From: an uncultured Bacteroidia bacterium
GTDB lineage: Bacteria; Bacteroidota; Bacteroidia; Bacteroidales; F082
Reading direction: 5' to 3'
Length of the DNA stretch: 44,240 nt
NCBI GenBank assembly: GCA_902801625.1
Contig: CADCJI010000027.1
Span: forward strand, 1-44,240
In this document: positions 34,078 to 42,055 of the stretch, one piece after another
Position numbering within the stretch: position 1 is the stretch's first letter
How the letters are laid out: the number at the start of each line of letters is the position of its first letter
The notes under the pieces: generated by a model
Told to the model about the DNA's origin: nothing
The model's input: the letters and a program-made list of their open reading frames with translations, nothing else
Databases searched by the model: none
Translations under genes and position numbers: made by a program

Positions 34078-34126
34078 CAAAAATAGTGCATTTTCCGATA
34101 CGATGTATCAAAAAAATGCACTATTT
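34078..34126 (-). promoter_or_regulatory. rex promoter overlapped by a long inverted repeat (candidate operator)
   Basis: AAATAGTGCATTTT (34081-34094) and AAAATGCACTATTT (34113-34126) are perfect 14-bp inverted repeats. Between them GATAC-gat-GTATC forms a further 5-bp stem. On the minus strand TATTTTTG (34085-34078) is a TAnnTTTG -7 box inside one arm, and TTTG (34112-34109) could be the -33 element. T-runs flank the structure on both strands, so a terminator is an alternative reading. Confidence 0.6.
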
Positions 34127-34321
34127 TTTGAATTGGATTATATATTGCTGTATTTCAATTTAATGAATAATCAATAGACAATTCAATAAAAGACGTTCAA
34201 TTGTATCAATGATTCAAGCTGAAGCTTGTCGTTCTGCCACGCACGGACGTGGATGATGGGCAACTGACTGCGAAGGTTAACCAACAGGAAGAGGTGGCCC
34301 ACATCACCATAGTTGCTTTCG

Positions 34322-34373
34322 TTTCGCGGAAGATTATGACGCACTATTATGTCCAAAACATGCCAATTGCAGG
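34322..34373 (+). repeat. 52-bp dispersed direct repeat, copy 1
   Basis: This stretch (contains ctattatgtccaaaacatg, reading actattatg at its start) matches 36675-36726 in the same orientation with 6 differences in 52 bp. It lies upstream of rex, in a 403-bp stretch (34045-34447) without a supportable gene. Confidence 0.85.
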
Positions 34374-34447
34374 AGAGAATCCTAAACAAATCTTCGGTTG
34401 CCGCATATCGTTGTTTTCCCGCATTGCAAATGCGGAAAAACGGGGAT

Positions 34448-34717
34448 TCATTCGCCCTTCTTGTACCCACGAAAAACCAACAATAACAAAACCAGATAAT
34501 ACTCGGCTGGGAATTGAACACCATAAATTGCCGAAAGCAACCACAAAGCTCCCGAAACCAGCACCACCCTGATGAAACCGATAATAAAATCCGCGATTTC
34601 CTCTGCCAGCTTATCCGCCAGTTTTTCAGTAGTTTTTTTCTTGAGTTTTTGCCAAAACCCCTTCGGTTTGGCGTTTTTGGCTGTCTACTTTGTAGACTTT
34701 ATAGATTGATTCTTCAT
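34448..34717 (-). pseudogene. Small membrane protein gene interrupted by a TAG codon inside a palindrome
   Basis: From the ATG at 34717 the frame reads MKNQSIKSTK, then TAG (34687-34685). It then runs open for 78 codons to the TGA at 34448-34450. The downstream part looks genuinely protein-coding: a lysine-rich stretch, TTEKLADKLAEEIADFIIGF, then two hydrophobic segments (VVLVSGALWLLSAIYG, YYLVLLLVF) and a basic RGYKKGE end. A -7 box stands 20 nt upstream of the ATG. The TAG falls inside GTCTAC-ttt-GTAGAC (34684-34698), a likely repeat insertion. No other good start lies downstream of the stop. No function recognised. Confidence 0.5.
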
Positions 34718-34737
34718 CTTATTTACGATTTATTCCG

Positions 34738-34745
34738 CAAAATTA
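34738..34745 (-). promoter_or_regulatory. Candidate -7 box of the small membrane protein gene
   Basis: On the minus strand this reads TAATTTTG, a match to TAnnTTTG, 20 nt upstream of the ATG at 34717. Confidence 0.45.
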
Positions 34746-35134
34746 CAGCCATTTTTCTGAAGATGCCATACTATTCCCTTTTTATTAATGAGTTAGACTT
34801 CTCCGAGTAAAGCATTTGAACAATTCCAGTTAATACTCAAGCACCTTTTTTGGAGGAGACCTGCACCTAATTTCGCCACAGCGTAGCCCGCAAGCAGATG
34901 GATTTCCCTCCATTGCCTTTACCGCAATTGATGATATCGAAGATCTGGATGGTTCAAATCCATGTTTGACACACTTGGCCTGTGGCGGTACGATTTGGAT
35001 TTCATCGTCGCTACAATCATAACTTGACGCAAAACGCTATGATTCAAGAGCTATCACATTTTCCAACGATGGATCACGCGTAGCGATTCTACAATAGTGT
35101 ATGTCTTGTTGGAAGCCGATGATGAAGAAATAAA
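34746..35134. other. 389-bp stretch without a recognisable gene
   Basis: No open frame with protein-like character was found on either strand. A GGTTCAAATCC motif near 34951 resembles a tRNA T-arm, but no acceptor or anticodon stem fits. The stretch looks like decayed accessory DNA between the small pseudogene and the AAA ATPase gene. Confidence 0.5.
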
Positions 35135-36577
35135 TCATCGTCCAAACAAACTATCCAAGGTGACCACTCGTTGGAAGATGCCACTGTGTATACCAAATTT
35201 CAGGCCGTATGTGGTGACAAGAGTCATCTGAACATTATGGCGACGACTCACATGCTCCACCATCCATTGGATGCGTTCACGGAGTTTCATCTCATATTCA
35301 TTTTTCACCTCAAACTCACCAGCCACGAATTTCATCTCACATAAATTGATAACGCGGTCTGAGCGGCTAATGACCAAGTCAAGTTGCATTCCTTTTTCGC
35401 CATCCATGCCACGTAGTGTCCATGGGGCATTGTCGGAGGCCACGCCACCCACTCCCATCGCCATCTTGATTTGCTCCACATGGTTCAAACAAGCGTTCTC
35501 AAAAGCGCGTCCGCGCCAAGGGTTAAGGGCTGCCATATTCTCGTTGTCGCGCCAGAAGTTTGGCTTCCGGTTGCGACCTTCCACTTGGGCAAGATAAAAA
35601 AGGCAGAACGGGTCGATGAGGCGGTATTGCTTGTTTCGTTTGTTGTTCTCAAAAGGTTTGTAGAGTTCGATAAAATCACTGGCTTCTAAAGCCCTCAGTA
35701 TTTCCGAAAGAGTTTTGCCGGAAGGGATGCCTGTCAATTGGCTGATTTCGTCGCGACTGTATCCGCTTTGGCGGTTGGCCAGTAGACGAATGATGGCTTT
35801 GTAGGGTTCAGGCGAACGGAAGATGGAGTTGAAGAGGCGTTCGAATTCGTCCTTCAGTTTGGCTTTGCGGTTGAAATAAAGCAAGTCGATGTTTTGAGCG
35901 AGACTGAGACCAGACTGTACATAGCTAAGATACATCGGAATGCCGCCGACAGCCATATAGAGTTGCAGAATATCATAGCGCGAGAGCATCACTTCCTGCG
36001 AGTGCAACAGCTGTTCAGTTTCATGTAGAGTGAAGGGGGAGAGTTGGATTTCGGCATTCACACGATCGTATAGACCGCCATACGAGTTGATGAGGTTGTC
36101 TTGAATCCAAGAGGTAGCCGAGCCGCACACAATCAACATCAAGTTGTCTTGTCCTGCGCCCCATCCGTTCCAAAAGTGCTCAAAAGCAGTAATGAAGCCT
36201 GAGCGAGGCGTGTCCATCCATGGCATTTCGTCGATGAAGACCAGTTGCCGATTGTTTTTGTCCTGTTGCTGGAGCAAACCTTTCAAACGGTCAAAGGCCT
36301 CCATCCAGTTTTTCGGGCGGTCTTTTTCTTGGTCGCCATATTCGACAAGGCTTGATTGGAAAGCGGTGAGTTGCGCATCAAGCAAGTTAGAATCTTCAAG
36401 TTCCAAGGGCGACACGCCCGTATGATAAAATGAAAAATGGTTTTTGAACAATTCTCTGACAAGGTAGGTCTTACCGACACGACGGCGACCATACACGGCC
36501 ACCAACTGTGCTTGCTCTTTGCGGTATAGCCGCATCAACTCTTCGATTTCCCGTTCTCGTCCAATAATTGCACTCAT
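35135..36577 (-). CDS. AAA ATPase with C-terminal DUF234/PD-(D/E)xK-like domain
   Basis: The start is ATG 36577 (MSAIIGREREIEEL), because an upstream in-frame ATG at 36604 falls inside the -7 box. The 480-residue protein has Walker A GRRRVGKT (30-37) and Walker B QLVFIDEM (111-118). Sensor-like IVCGSATSW follows, and a winged-helix region (QSGYSRDEISQLTGIPSGKT). The C-terminal domain carries a nuclease-like QLDLVISRSDRVINLCEMKF pattern (D..x E.K). This family of archaeal-type ATPases is common in Bacteroidetes and often varies between strains. Its function is unproven; defence or mobile-element roles are suspected. It is bounded by 52-bp direct repeats. Confidence 0.85.
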   Translation of the reverse strand: MSAIIGREREIEELMRLYRKEQAQLVAVYGRRRVGKTYLVRELFKNHFSFYHTGVSPLELEDSNLLDAQLTAFQSSLVEYGDQEKDRPKNWMEAFDRLKGLLQQQDKNNRQLVFIDEMPWMDTPRSGFITAFEHFWNGWGAGQDNLMLIVCGSATSWIQDNLINSYGGLYDRVNAEIQLSPFTLHETEQLLHSQEVMLSRYDILQLYMAVGGIPMYLSYVQSGLSLAQNIDLLYFNRKAKLKDEFERLFNSIFRSPEPYKAIIRLLANRQSGYSRDEISQLTGIPSGKTLSEILRALEASDFIELYKPFENNKRNKQYRLIDPFCLFYLAQVEGRNRKPNFWRDNENMAALNPWRGRAFENACLNHVEQIKMAMGVGGVASDNAPWTLRGMDGEKGMQLDLVISRSDRVINLCEMKFVAGEFEVKNEYEMKLRERIQWMVEHVSRRHNVQMTLVTTYGLKFGIHSGIFQRVVTLDSLFGR

Positions 36578-36601
36578 ATATTTCCCGTTTGGAATTAGCT
36601 G

Positions 36602-36609
36602 CAAAAGTA
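36602..36609 (-). promoter_or_regulatory. -7 box of the AAA ATPase gene
   Basis: On the minus strand this reads TACTTTTG, a match to TAnnTTTG, followed 24 nt later by the ATG at 36577. It decides the start codon for that gene. Confidence 0.6.
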
Positions 36610-36651
36610 TGGTTTATTCTTTGAATCGGCAATAGTTTTGAATGTTTATTT

Positions 36652-36726
36652 GTCCACGAAACGCATTTTTTTCATTTCGTGGACGATTATGATGCCCTAT
36701 TATGTCCAATACATGCCAATTGTAGG
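36652..36726. repeat. Hairpin plus 52-bp dispersed direct repeat, copy 2
   Basis: GTCCACGAAA (36652-36661) and TTTCGTGGAC (36675-36684) form a 10-bp perfect stem. The right arm begins the 52-bp repeat 36675-36726, which matches 34322-34373. The remaining 36727-36850 shows no gene. Confidence 0.82.
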
Positions 36727-36850
36727 GGTTAGGAGAACATATCTTTATCTCCTTAATATGATTGTTATTGTTTTGCCAAGATCTTGCCAAAAACTCCCCA
36801 CAAGCCTTCGGCTCATGGGGAGCATGGAAAACTTAGTTCAAAATAATGTA

Positions 36851-39088
36851 CTATGGCATGAGCTCAAACTCAATGCCAACACTCCAAGGTGAGGGTTGGT
36901 TGTTAGTGCTGCCAATCAAGAAGTCGTCTTTTGTGATGATGGGCGACAAGCGATAGCTGCCATAAACGCCGATGTTGAGCATGTTGGCGATGCAATAGCT
37001 GATGCGTGTTGTGGCTCCATATTCAAATAGGTTCATGGCTTTGCAGCGTTTATAATAACTGGTGACTTTTGGGTCGTAGTTATACCAATCAGGAAGGCTA
37101 GTAATTTGCCCATTTTCATCAAATGCATAGGACTCGTCAATAACTTTTACACGACGTGTGGCATTGATACCACCGTAGATGCCCAAATCCCAATTGACAC
37201 CCCACAGACGAATGACGACGCGTTGCAACAACTCCCCGCGCAGTTGCATCTGACGCATGATTACTTGCCCTTTGTTTTGGGTTGGGAGTTGGATATTGTT
37301 CGCGTAGCGGTTCCAGTCGAGACTGAGACCCATACCTATTTTATATGATTTGCCGTACATCCAGCGGCGACCGAAAGCGAAATGGCGGTTGAAGCCGTTC
37401 CATTTGTCCGTGTATAAATTGTAGTCGTATTGGAAGTAGGTTGTCTTTTGCCAACCTTCCGCTTCCACCTTTTTAAATGTGCCGTTCTGGCTGTTTCTGT
37501 ATTGGGTCAGCAGGTTGATGTCGCCACCCATGCCGCTGATGGGGCAGGAGTCATAGAATCCGTTGTAGCTGACATTGAGTTTTTTGCCTTGACCAAAATC
37601 TTTGTTGTTCAGTTTGATGCCAGTTGAGTCGGGATGCACCTTATAATAACCGAGCAGAACGCCATCGGTACTTTCCACATTGATGAAAACATCCTGGTTT
37701 TCGATGACCTTCGGGACAACAATTTTTACGCCGTCCTTCTCCTGCACGAGGTTGAAGGAACGCTCGGCGGGCTTCAGGTCACCCGTGAAATAGGCAGCTT
37801 GGGGTACGCCGTAGCCAAAGGCATAATCATAATAAGGATAGAGGTCGCACGACTTTTGGATTTCAGCCTTCATCTGCAAGGCTGTCAAGTCGCGCTTGGT
37901 TTGCCATGCACAGGCGCAGAAACCTGCTGTCAGAGGGCTGGCAAACGAAGTGCCGAAGGCGGAGGTGAAGCCACCACTGGGGTTGGCCACTTGGGCTTCG
38001 CCGAAAGCCACCACATCGGGTTTGCGGCGTTTATCGGCCGTTGGTCCATAGGAACTGAAAGAAATGTGACGATAATCCTTTAGGTTGGCATCGATGCCAC
38101 CCACGCAAATCACGTTTTCAGCATCGGCAGGGGTGATGATGGTCATCCAGCGGCTGTCGTCGCCTTCGTTGCCGGCAGAGTTGCAGATCAGGATGCCCTT
38201 TTCGACGGCTTTGTTGGCAGCTTTGGCCACATAGGATGTGCCGTCCATGTCCTTGGTCCAGTGACGGTCCTTGCCGTAACCCAGCGAGCTGTTGATGATG
38301 TCGGCACCGTTTTTGTCGGCCCATTCGGCACCTTGTGCCCACCACACCTCTTCTTTAAAGGGCTCCGGTTCGATTTCGGTACGCGCCAACAGGAATTCTG
38401 CGCCTGTGGCCAAACCGAGTTTCTGACCTTCCTCATTGATGCCGGCGATGCAGCTCAACACCATAGTGCCATGCGTGTTCCAGCCGTATACGTCCTCCTT
38501 TTTGTTAGGGAAGTTGTAGGTCCTGATAATCTGATGGTTATCGCGGAGATGCTGGAAAGCGGGGTGGGTGTTCACCTTGGGGAAGCCGCCGTCCATGACG
38601 CAGATGCGCAAACCTTTTCCGTCGATTCCTTTGTCGATGAAATGCTGTCCGCCGAAACGCTTCACTTGGTCGGTGAGGATGTCTTTGCCGTTGTCTTCAA
38701 TTTCCTTGTACTCAGTCTCGACGCTGGTCACCGTTCCGTTGGAAAAGATTTCCTGCACTTTGGCCACGAATGGTAATTGTGCAATCAATGCTGCATTGTC
38801 ATCAGTTGCTTCAATGCCTACGGCATTCAGCCAGCGCGACTCGCCGAAGACCTCGGTGGAGTAGGAGCCTACCGTATTGACATAGCTGTCATTCAAAGGG
38901 TAGTTGCTGATGTCGTAAAGGTCGGCGCCACATTGTTGGTAACGGGCAATGGCCTTGGCGTCGAAATAGGAATAAGGGTCAAATTGGGTGTCGTTTTTGT
39001 CGGTGAAGAATACCCAGAAACACTTGTCTTGTGCCATTAACATGCCATTTAGCAGGGTAAAAATGGCGATTAGGAATAATTTTCTCAT
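36851..39088 (-). CDS. Secreted S8 (subtilisin-like) serine protease with C-terminal outer-membrane beta-barrel-like region
   Basis: The start is ATG 39088, just downstream of a -7 box. It gives a signal peptide (MRKLFLIAIFTLLNGMLMAQ) with cleavage after residue 19. The upstream 24 codons in frame precede the predicted transcription start. The 745-residue protein has all S8 motifs: Asp166 in CVMDGGFP, His206 in NTHGTMV, oxyanion region NSAGNEG (303-309) and Ser381 in GTSFASPLTAG. After an interdomain region (about 440-560), the last 180 or so residues alternate hydrophobic and polar residues with aromatic girdles (SYKIGMGLSLDWNRY, VVIRLWGVNWDLGIYGG, LNIGVYGSYRLSP, WSVGIEFELMP). This suggests an outer-membrane barrel, so the protease may be displayed like an autotransporter. 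Confidence 0.86.
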   Translation of the reverse strand: MRKLFLIAIFTLLNGMLMAQDKCFWVFFTDKNDTQFDPYSYFDAKAIARYQQCGADLYDISNYPLNDSYVNTVGSYSTEVFGESRWLNAVGIEATDDNAALIAQLPFVAKVQEIFSNGTVTSVETEYKEIEDNGKDILTDQVKRFGGQHFIDKGIDGKGLRICVMDGGFPKVNTHPAFQHLRDNHQIIRTYNFPNKKEDVYGWNTHGTMVLSCIAGINEEGQKLGLATGAEFLLARTEIEPEPFKEEVWWAQGAEWADKNGADIINSSLGYGKDRHWTKDMDGTSYVAKAANKAVEKGILICNSAGNEGDDSRWMTIITPADAENVICVGGIDANLKDYRHISFSSYGPTADKRRKPDVVAFGEAQVANPSGGFTSAFGTSFASPLTAGFCACAWQTKRDLTALQMKAEIQKSCDLYPYYDYAFGYGVPQAAYFTGDLKPAERSFNLVQEKDGVKIVVPKVIENQDVFINVESTDGVLLGYYKVHPDSTGIKLNNKDFGQGKKLNVSYNGFYDSCPISGMGGDINLLTQYRNSQNGTFKKVEAEGWQKTTYFQYDYNLYTDKWNGFNRHFAFGRRWMYGKSYKIGMGLSLDWNRYANNIQLPTQNKGQVIMRQMQLRGELLQRVVIRLWGVNWDLGIYGGINATRRVKVIDESYAFDENGQITSLPDWYNYDPKVTSYYKRCKAMNLFEYGATTRISYCIANMLNIGVYGSYRLSPIITKDDFLIGSTNNQPSPWSVGIEFELMP

Positions 39089-39106
39089 ATTTTTTGAAAT
39101 TTGGTG

Positions 39107-39114
39107 CAAAGGTA
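39107..39114 (-). promoter_or_regulatory. -7 box of the S8 protease gene
   Basis: On the minus strand this reads TACCTTTG (TAnnTTTG), 18 nt upstream of the ATG at 39088. Confidence 0.6.
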
Positions 39115-39127
39115 TGGTTTTATTTTC

Positions 39128-39135
39128 TACTTTTG
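39128..39135 (+). promoter_or_regulatory. -7 box of the TerB-like gene
   Basis: TACTTTTG matches TAnnTTTG, 27 nt upstream of the ATG at 39163. It is divergent from, and only 13 bp from, the S8 protease -7 box, so the two promoters overlap. Confidence 0.6.
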
Positions 39136-39162
39136 TGCCATAATCGAAAAAACTATACAACT

Positions 39163-39498
39163 ATGGAAAACCTTACCAAAGAAAAGTTTGAAATTTTCAT
39201 GATGCTTTGCGCTTCGGGCATCGATGGCAACATTTCCATGAAAGAGCTGGAACGCATCTGCATGCAGTTCGATGAGAAGACTTATAAAGAGGTCTTTGAG
39301 TCGTGGAAGTCGATGACCAGCCCGGCTTGGTTGAGTTTCTTCAAGGAGCATAAGGATGAGTTCTTGAAGACCCAAGAGGATAAAGTCGCTTTCATGGCTG
39401 ACCTCAACGACATTGTTGCTGCAGAGGAAGGGGAGGTCAACCTCAAGGAACAGAACTTCATGAAAGTGCTTGAGATGCTCATCAACGACGAGCTCTAA
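39163..39498 (+). CDS. Small acidic helical protein, TerB-like
   Basis: The start is ATG 39163 (MENLTKEKFEIFMMLC); the frame extends upstream but would enter the promoter. The 111-residue product is acidic and mostly helical. ASGIDGNISMKELERIC near the N-terminus and AAEEGEVNLKEQNFMKVL near the C-terminus form two D/E-rich motifs, reminiscent of the TerB (tellurite resistance) fold. I do not assign a function. It is monocistronic, with a strong terminator. Confidence 0.75.
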   Translation: MENLTKEKFEIFMMLCASGIDGNISMKELERICMQFDEKTYKEVFESWKSMTSPAWLSFFKEHKDEFLKTQEDKVAFMADLNDIVAAEEGEVNLKEQNFMKVLEMLINDEL

Positions 39499-39519
39499 TA
39501 GCTAGACACATGTGACATT

Positions 39520-39568
39520 AAGGCTTTCCGATGTAACTATTGTGCATCGGAGAGCCTTTGTTTTTTTT
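39520..39568 (+). terminator. Rho-independent terminator of the TerB-like gene
   Basis: AAGGCTTTCCGATG (39520-39533) pairs with CATCGGAGAGCCTT (39545-39558), 14 positions with one mismatch, followed by a run of eight T. Confidence 0.92.
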
Positions 39569-39693
39569 AAATTGGCGCATCTTTCTAAATTAGAACGATT
39601 CTAATTTACGATTTAGGCGATTTTATTGTTTTTAAATGAAAGAAAAACAGATAGATACAAAAATCCCAACTATCGAAAAATCTTTCTTAATTA

Positions 39694-39725
39694 TTTGGAA
39701 TGAGCCGTAATTTTCCCTAAATTTG
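39694..39725 (+). promoter_or_regulatory. Promoter of the hydrogenase structural operon
   Basis: TTTG (39694-39697) and TAAATTTG (39718-39725) match the Bacteroidetes -33/-7 consensus with 20 nt between them, the best-formed promoter in the window. Transcription would start near 39732, leaving a leader of about 75 nt. Confidence 0.75.
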
Positions 39726-39807
39726 CAGCGTTTTTCGTGAGGCATGTCCTTTTGAAAGACAAACGAGAGAAATCAACTCAATAAATAACCATAAAAAAAA
39801 TCATTCT

Positions 39808-40197
39808 ATGGCAAAAGTTAAGTCTTTAGCAGAACTGAAAGCTATGAGAGAAAAGCTTCAGTCCAACCTTGACCTTCGCGAGAAGAGCAACGATCCCGAC
39901 TCTTTGGTGCAAATTAAGGTCGCAATGGCCACTTGCGGTATCGCCGCCGGTGCAAAACAAGTTATGGAACACATGATGGAGAAGGCCGACGAGCTGAAAA
40001 TCGGTGTCGTCTTCACCCAAACCGGCTGCATGGGCTACTGCCACGCCGAGCCGACCATCGAGGTGAAGTGCCCCGGCAAAGACCCGATCGTCTTCGGTCA
40101 TGTCGACAACAACCGCGCTGACGAAATCCTCACCAAGTATGTGATGAACAACGAAATGGTGGACGGCGTCATCCCCGTGAACTACGAAACTATCTAA
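39808..40197 (+). CDS. [2Fe-2S] ferredoxin-like hydrogenase subunit (HndB-like)
   Basis: The 129-residue protein has a helical N-terminus (KSLAELKAMREKLQSNLDLR) and a thioredoxin-like ferredoxin domain with ATCGIAAGAKQVMEHM (Cys43), QTGCMGYCHAEP (Cys74, Cys78) and Cys88. This matches HndB of the Desulfovibrio NADP-reducing hydrogenase and its homologues in bifurcating hydrogenase operons. It heads the structural operon directly behind the best promoter in the window and precedes the NuoF-like subunit by 23 nt. Confidence 0.88.
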   Translation: MAKVKSLAELKAMREKLQSNLDLREKSNDPDSLVQIKVAMATCGIAAGAKQVMEHMMEKADELKIGVVFTQTGCMGYCHAEPTIEVKCPGKDPIVFGHVDNNRADEILTKYVMNNEMVDGVIPVNYETI

Positions 40198-40208
40198 TAA
40201 CTTAATTC

Positions 40209-40214
40209 GGAGGA
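40209..40214 (+). promoter_or_regulatory. Strong Shine-Dalgarno before the NuoF-like hydrogenase subunit
   Basis: GGAGGA sits 6 nt before the ATG at 40221. Comparable sites stand before hydA (GAGGAGG, 42041-42047) and hydC (AGGA, 43865-43868). Strong Shine-Dalgarno sites are uncommon in Bacteroidetes. Confidence 0.75.
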
Positions 40215-40220
40215 ATTTAT

Positions 40221-42035
40221 ATGGCAAAAATCAAGATGCACGTGCTGGTCTGCGGCGGTACAGGCTGCCAGGCTTCGGCAAGTGCTCAAATCATCAAGAA
40301 CTTCGAGGACATTCTCGCCGCGAAGGGCTTGCAGGATGAAGTTCAGGTGGTCAGAACGGGTTGCTTCGGCTTCTGCGAGAAGGGCCCCATCGTCAAGATC
40401 ATGCCTGACAACACTTTCTACACTCAGGTCAAGCCTGAAGACGTCGAGAAGATCGTGAACGAGCACATCATCAAGGGCCGTAAGGTCACCGACCTGCTCT
40501 ACATGGATCCCGAGAACAAGGAACACGTTGCCGACTCGAAGCACATGGGCTTCTACCGTAAGCAACTCCGTATCGCCTTGCGTAACTGCGGTTTCATCAA
40601 CCCCGAAAACATCGACGAGTGCATCTCGCGTGGCGGTTATGAAGCTCTGGGTAAGGTGCTGTCCGAGATGACTCCCCAACAGGTGGTCGACGAAATCACC
40701 AAGTCAGGCCTCCGTGGCCGTGGCGGTGCTGGTTTCCCCACCGGCGTGAAATGGGGCCTCTGCGCAAAGAACAAGTGCGATGAAATGTACGTCATCTGCA
40801 ATGCCGACGAAGGTGACCCGGGTGCGTTCATGGATCGTTCCATCATGGAAGGCGACCCGCACAGCATCGTCGAGGCTATGGCCATCTGCGGCTATGCCAT
40901 CGGTGCTACCCACGGTTTGGTTTACATCCGTGCTGAATACCCGCTGGCTATCCACCGCCTGCAAGTCGCCATCGCCCAAGCTCGCGAATACGGCCTGCTC
41001 GGTAAGGACATCCTTGGCTCGGGCTTCGATTTCGACATCGAGCTCCGCTATGGTGCCGGTGCTTTCGTCTGCGGTGAAGAGACTGCTCTGATCCACTCGA
41101 TGGAAGGCAAGCGTGGTGAACCTACCCTGAAGCCTCCGTTCCCGGCTGTCAGCGGTTATATGGCCAAACCCTCCAACGTGAACAACGTGGAGACCTTCGC
41201 CAATGTGCCGATCATCATCACCAAGGGTGCCGACTGGTTTGCCAGCATCGGCTCCGAGAAGTCGAAGGGCACCAAGGTGTTCGCTCTGGCCGGTCAGATC
41301 AACAACGTCGGTCTGATTGAGGTCCCGATGGGCACCACCCTGCGCGACATCATCTACGAAATCGGTGGTGGTATCAAGGGTGGCCGTAAGTTCAAGGCCG
41401 TCCAGACTGGTGGTCCTTCAGGCGGCTGCTTGACGGAGAAGCACCTCGACACCCCGATCGACTATGAAAGCCTTGCCGCTGCCGGCTCCATGATGGGCTC
41501 TGGCGGTATGGTGGTCATGGACGACACCTCCTGCATGGTGGCCATCGCCAAGTTCTACTTGGAGTTCACCTGCGAAGAGAGCTGCGGTAAGTGCTCGCCC
41601 TGCCGTATCGGTAACAAACGTATGCTCGAAATCCTCACCAAGATCACGGAAGGCAGAGGCACCATGGACGACCTCCAGGAACTCCGCAACCTCGCCGCTG
41701 TGATTAAGGATACCGCCCTCTGCGGTCTGGGTCAGACCTCACCGAACCCGGTGCTTTCGACCCTCGACAACTTCTGGGACGAGTATGTTGAGCACGTTGT
41801 TGACAAGAAATGCCGCGCTGGCGTCTGCAAGAAGCTCATGCGTTATGAAATCGACAAGGAGAAGTGCATTGGCTGTGGCGCTTGTAAGAAAAACTGCCCC
41901 GCTGAGGCCATCTCGAAGACCGACTACATCGCTCCCGGCCACAAGCTGCCTTCGATGACGATCGATCCTTCCAAGTGTATCAAGTGCGGTGCCTGTATCT
42001 CAACCTGTAAGTTCAGTGCCATTTCTGTCAAATAA
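40221..42035 (+). CDS. hydB: NADH-binding subunit of [FeFe] hydrogenase (HydB/HndC/NuoF-like)
   Basis: HydB binds FMN and NAD(H) and links the NAD pool to the hydrogenase; in bifurcating enzymes it is the flavin site. The 604-residue protein has an N-terminal thioredoxin-like [2Fe-2S] domain (Cys11, Cys16, Cys48, Cys52). The NuoF core follows with GLRGRGGAGFPTG, NADEGDPGAFMDR, GAGAYVCGEETAL-type GAGAFVCGEETAL and SCGKCSPCRIG. Two C-terminal [4Fe-4S] motifs close it (CIGCGACKKNCP, CIKCGACISTCK). This fused layout is that of Thermotoga HydB and Desulfovibrio HndC. It lies between the HndB-like gene and hydA. Confidence 0.93.
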   Translation: MAKIKMHVLVCGGTGCQASASAQIIKNFEDILAAKGLQDEVQVVRTGCFGFCEKGPIVKIMPDNTFYTQVKPEDVEKIVNEHIIKGRKVTDLLYMDPENKEHVADSKHMGFYRKQLRIALRNCGFINPENIDECISRGGYEALGKVLSEMTPQQVVDEITKSGLRGRGGAGFPTGVKWGLCAKNKCDEMYVICNADEGDPGAFMDRSIMEGDPHSIVEAMAICGYAIGATHGLVYIRAEYPLAIHRLQVAIAQAREYGLLGKDILGSGFDFDIELRYGAGAFVCGEETALIHSMEGKRGEPTLKPPFPAVSGYMAKPSNVNNVETFANVPIIITKGADWFASIGSEKSKGTKVFALAGQINNVGLIEVPMGTTLRDIIYEIGGGIKGGRKFKAVQTGGPSGGCLTEKHLDTPIDYESLAAAGSMMGSGGMVVMDDTSCMVAIAKFYLEFTCEESCGKCSPCRIGNKRMLEILTKITEGRGTMDDLQELRNLAAVIKDTALCGLGQTSPNPVLSTLDNFWDEYVEHVVDKKCRAGVCKKLMRYEIDKEKCIGCGACKKNCPAEAISKTDYIAPGHKLPSMTIDPSKCIKCGACISTCKFSAISVK

Positions 42036-42055
42036 TAAAAGAGGAGGAAACAAAT

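Noticed and set aside
34249-34572. Open frame of 107 codons on the plus strand
   Set aside because: It overlaps the dispersed repeat and the antisense of the small membrane protein gene, and its translation has no protein-like character.
34940-34975. tRNA-like T-arm (GGTTCAAATCC)
   Set aside because: Only a 4-bp T-stem can form, and no acceptor, D or anticodon arm is found at the right distances.
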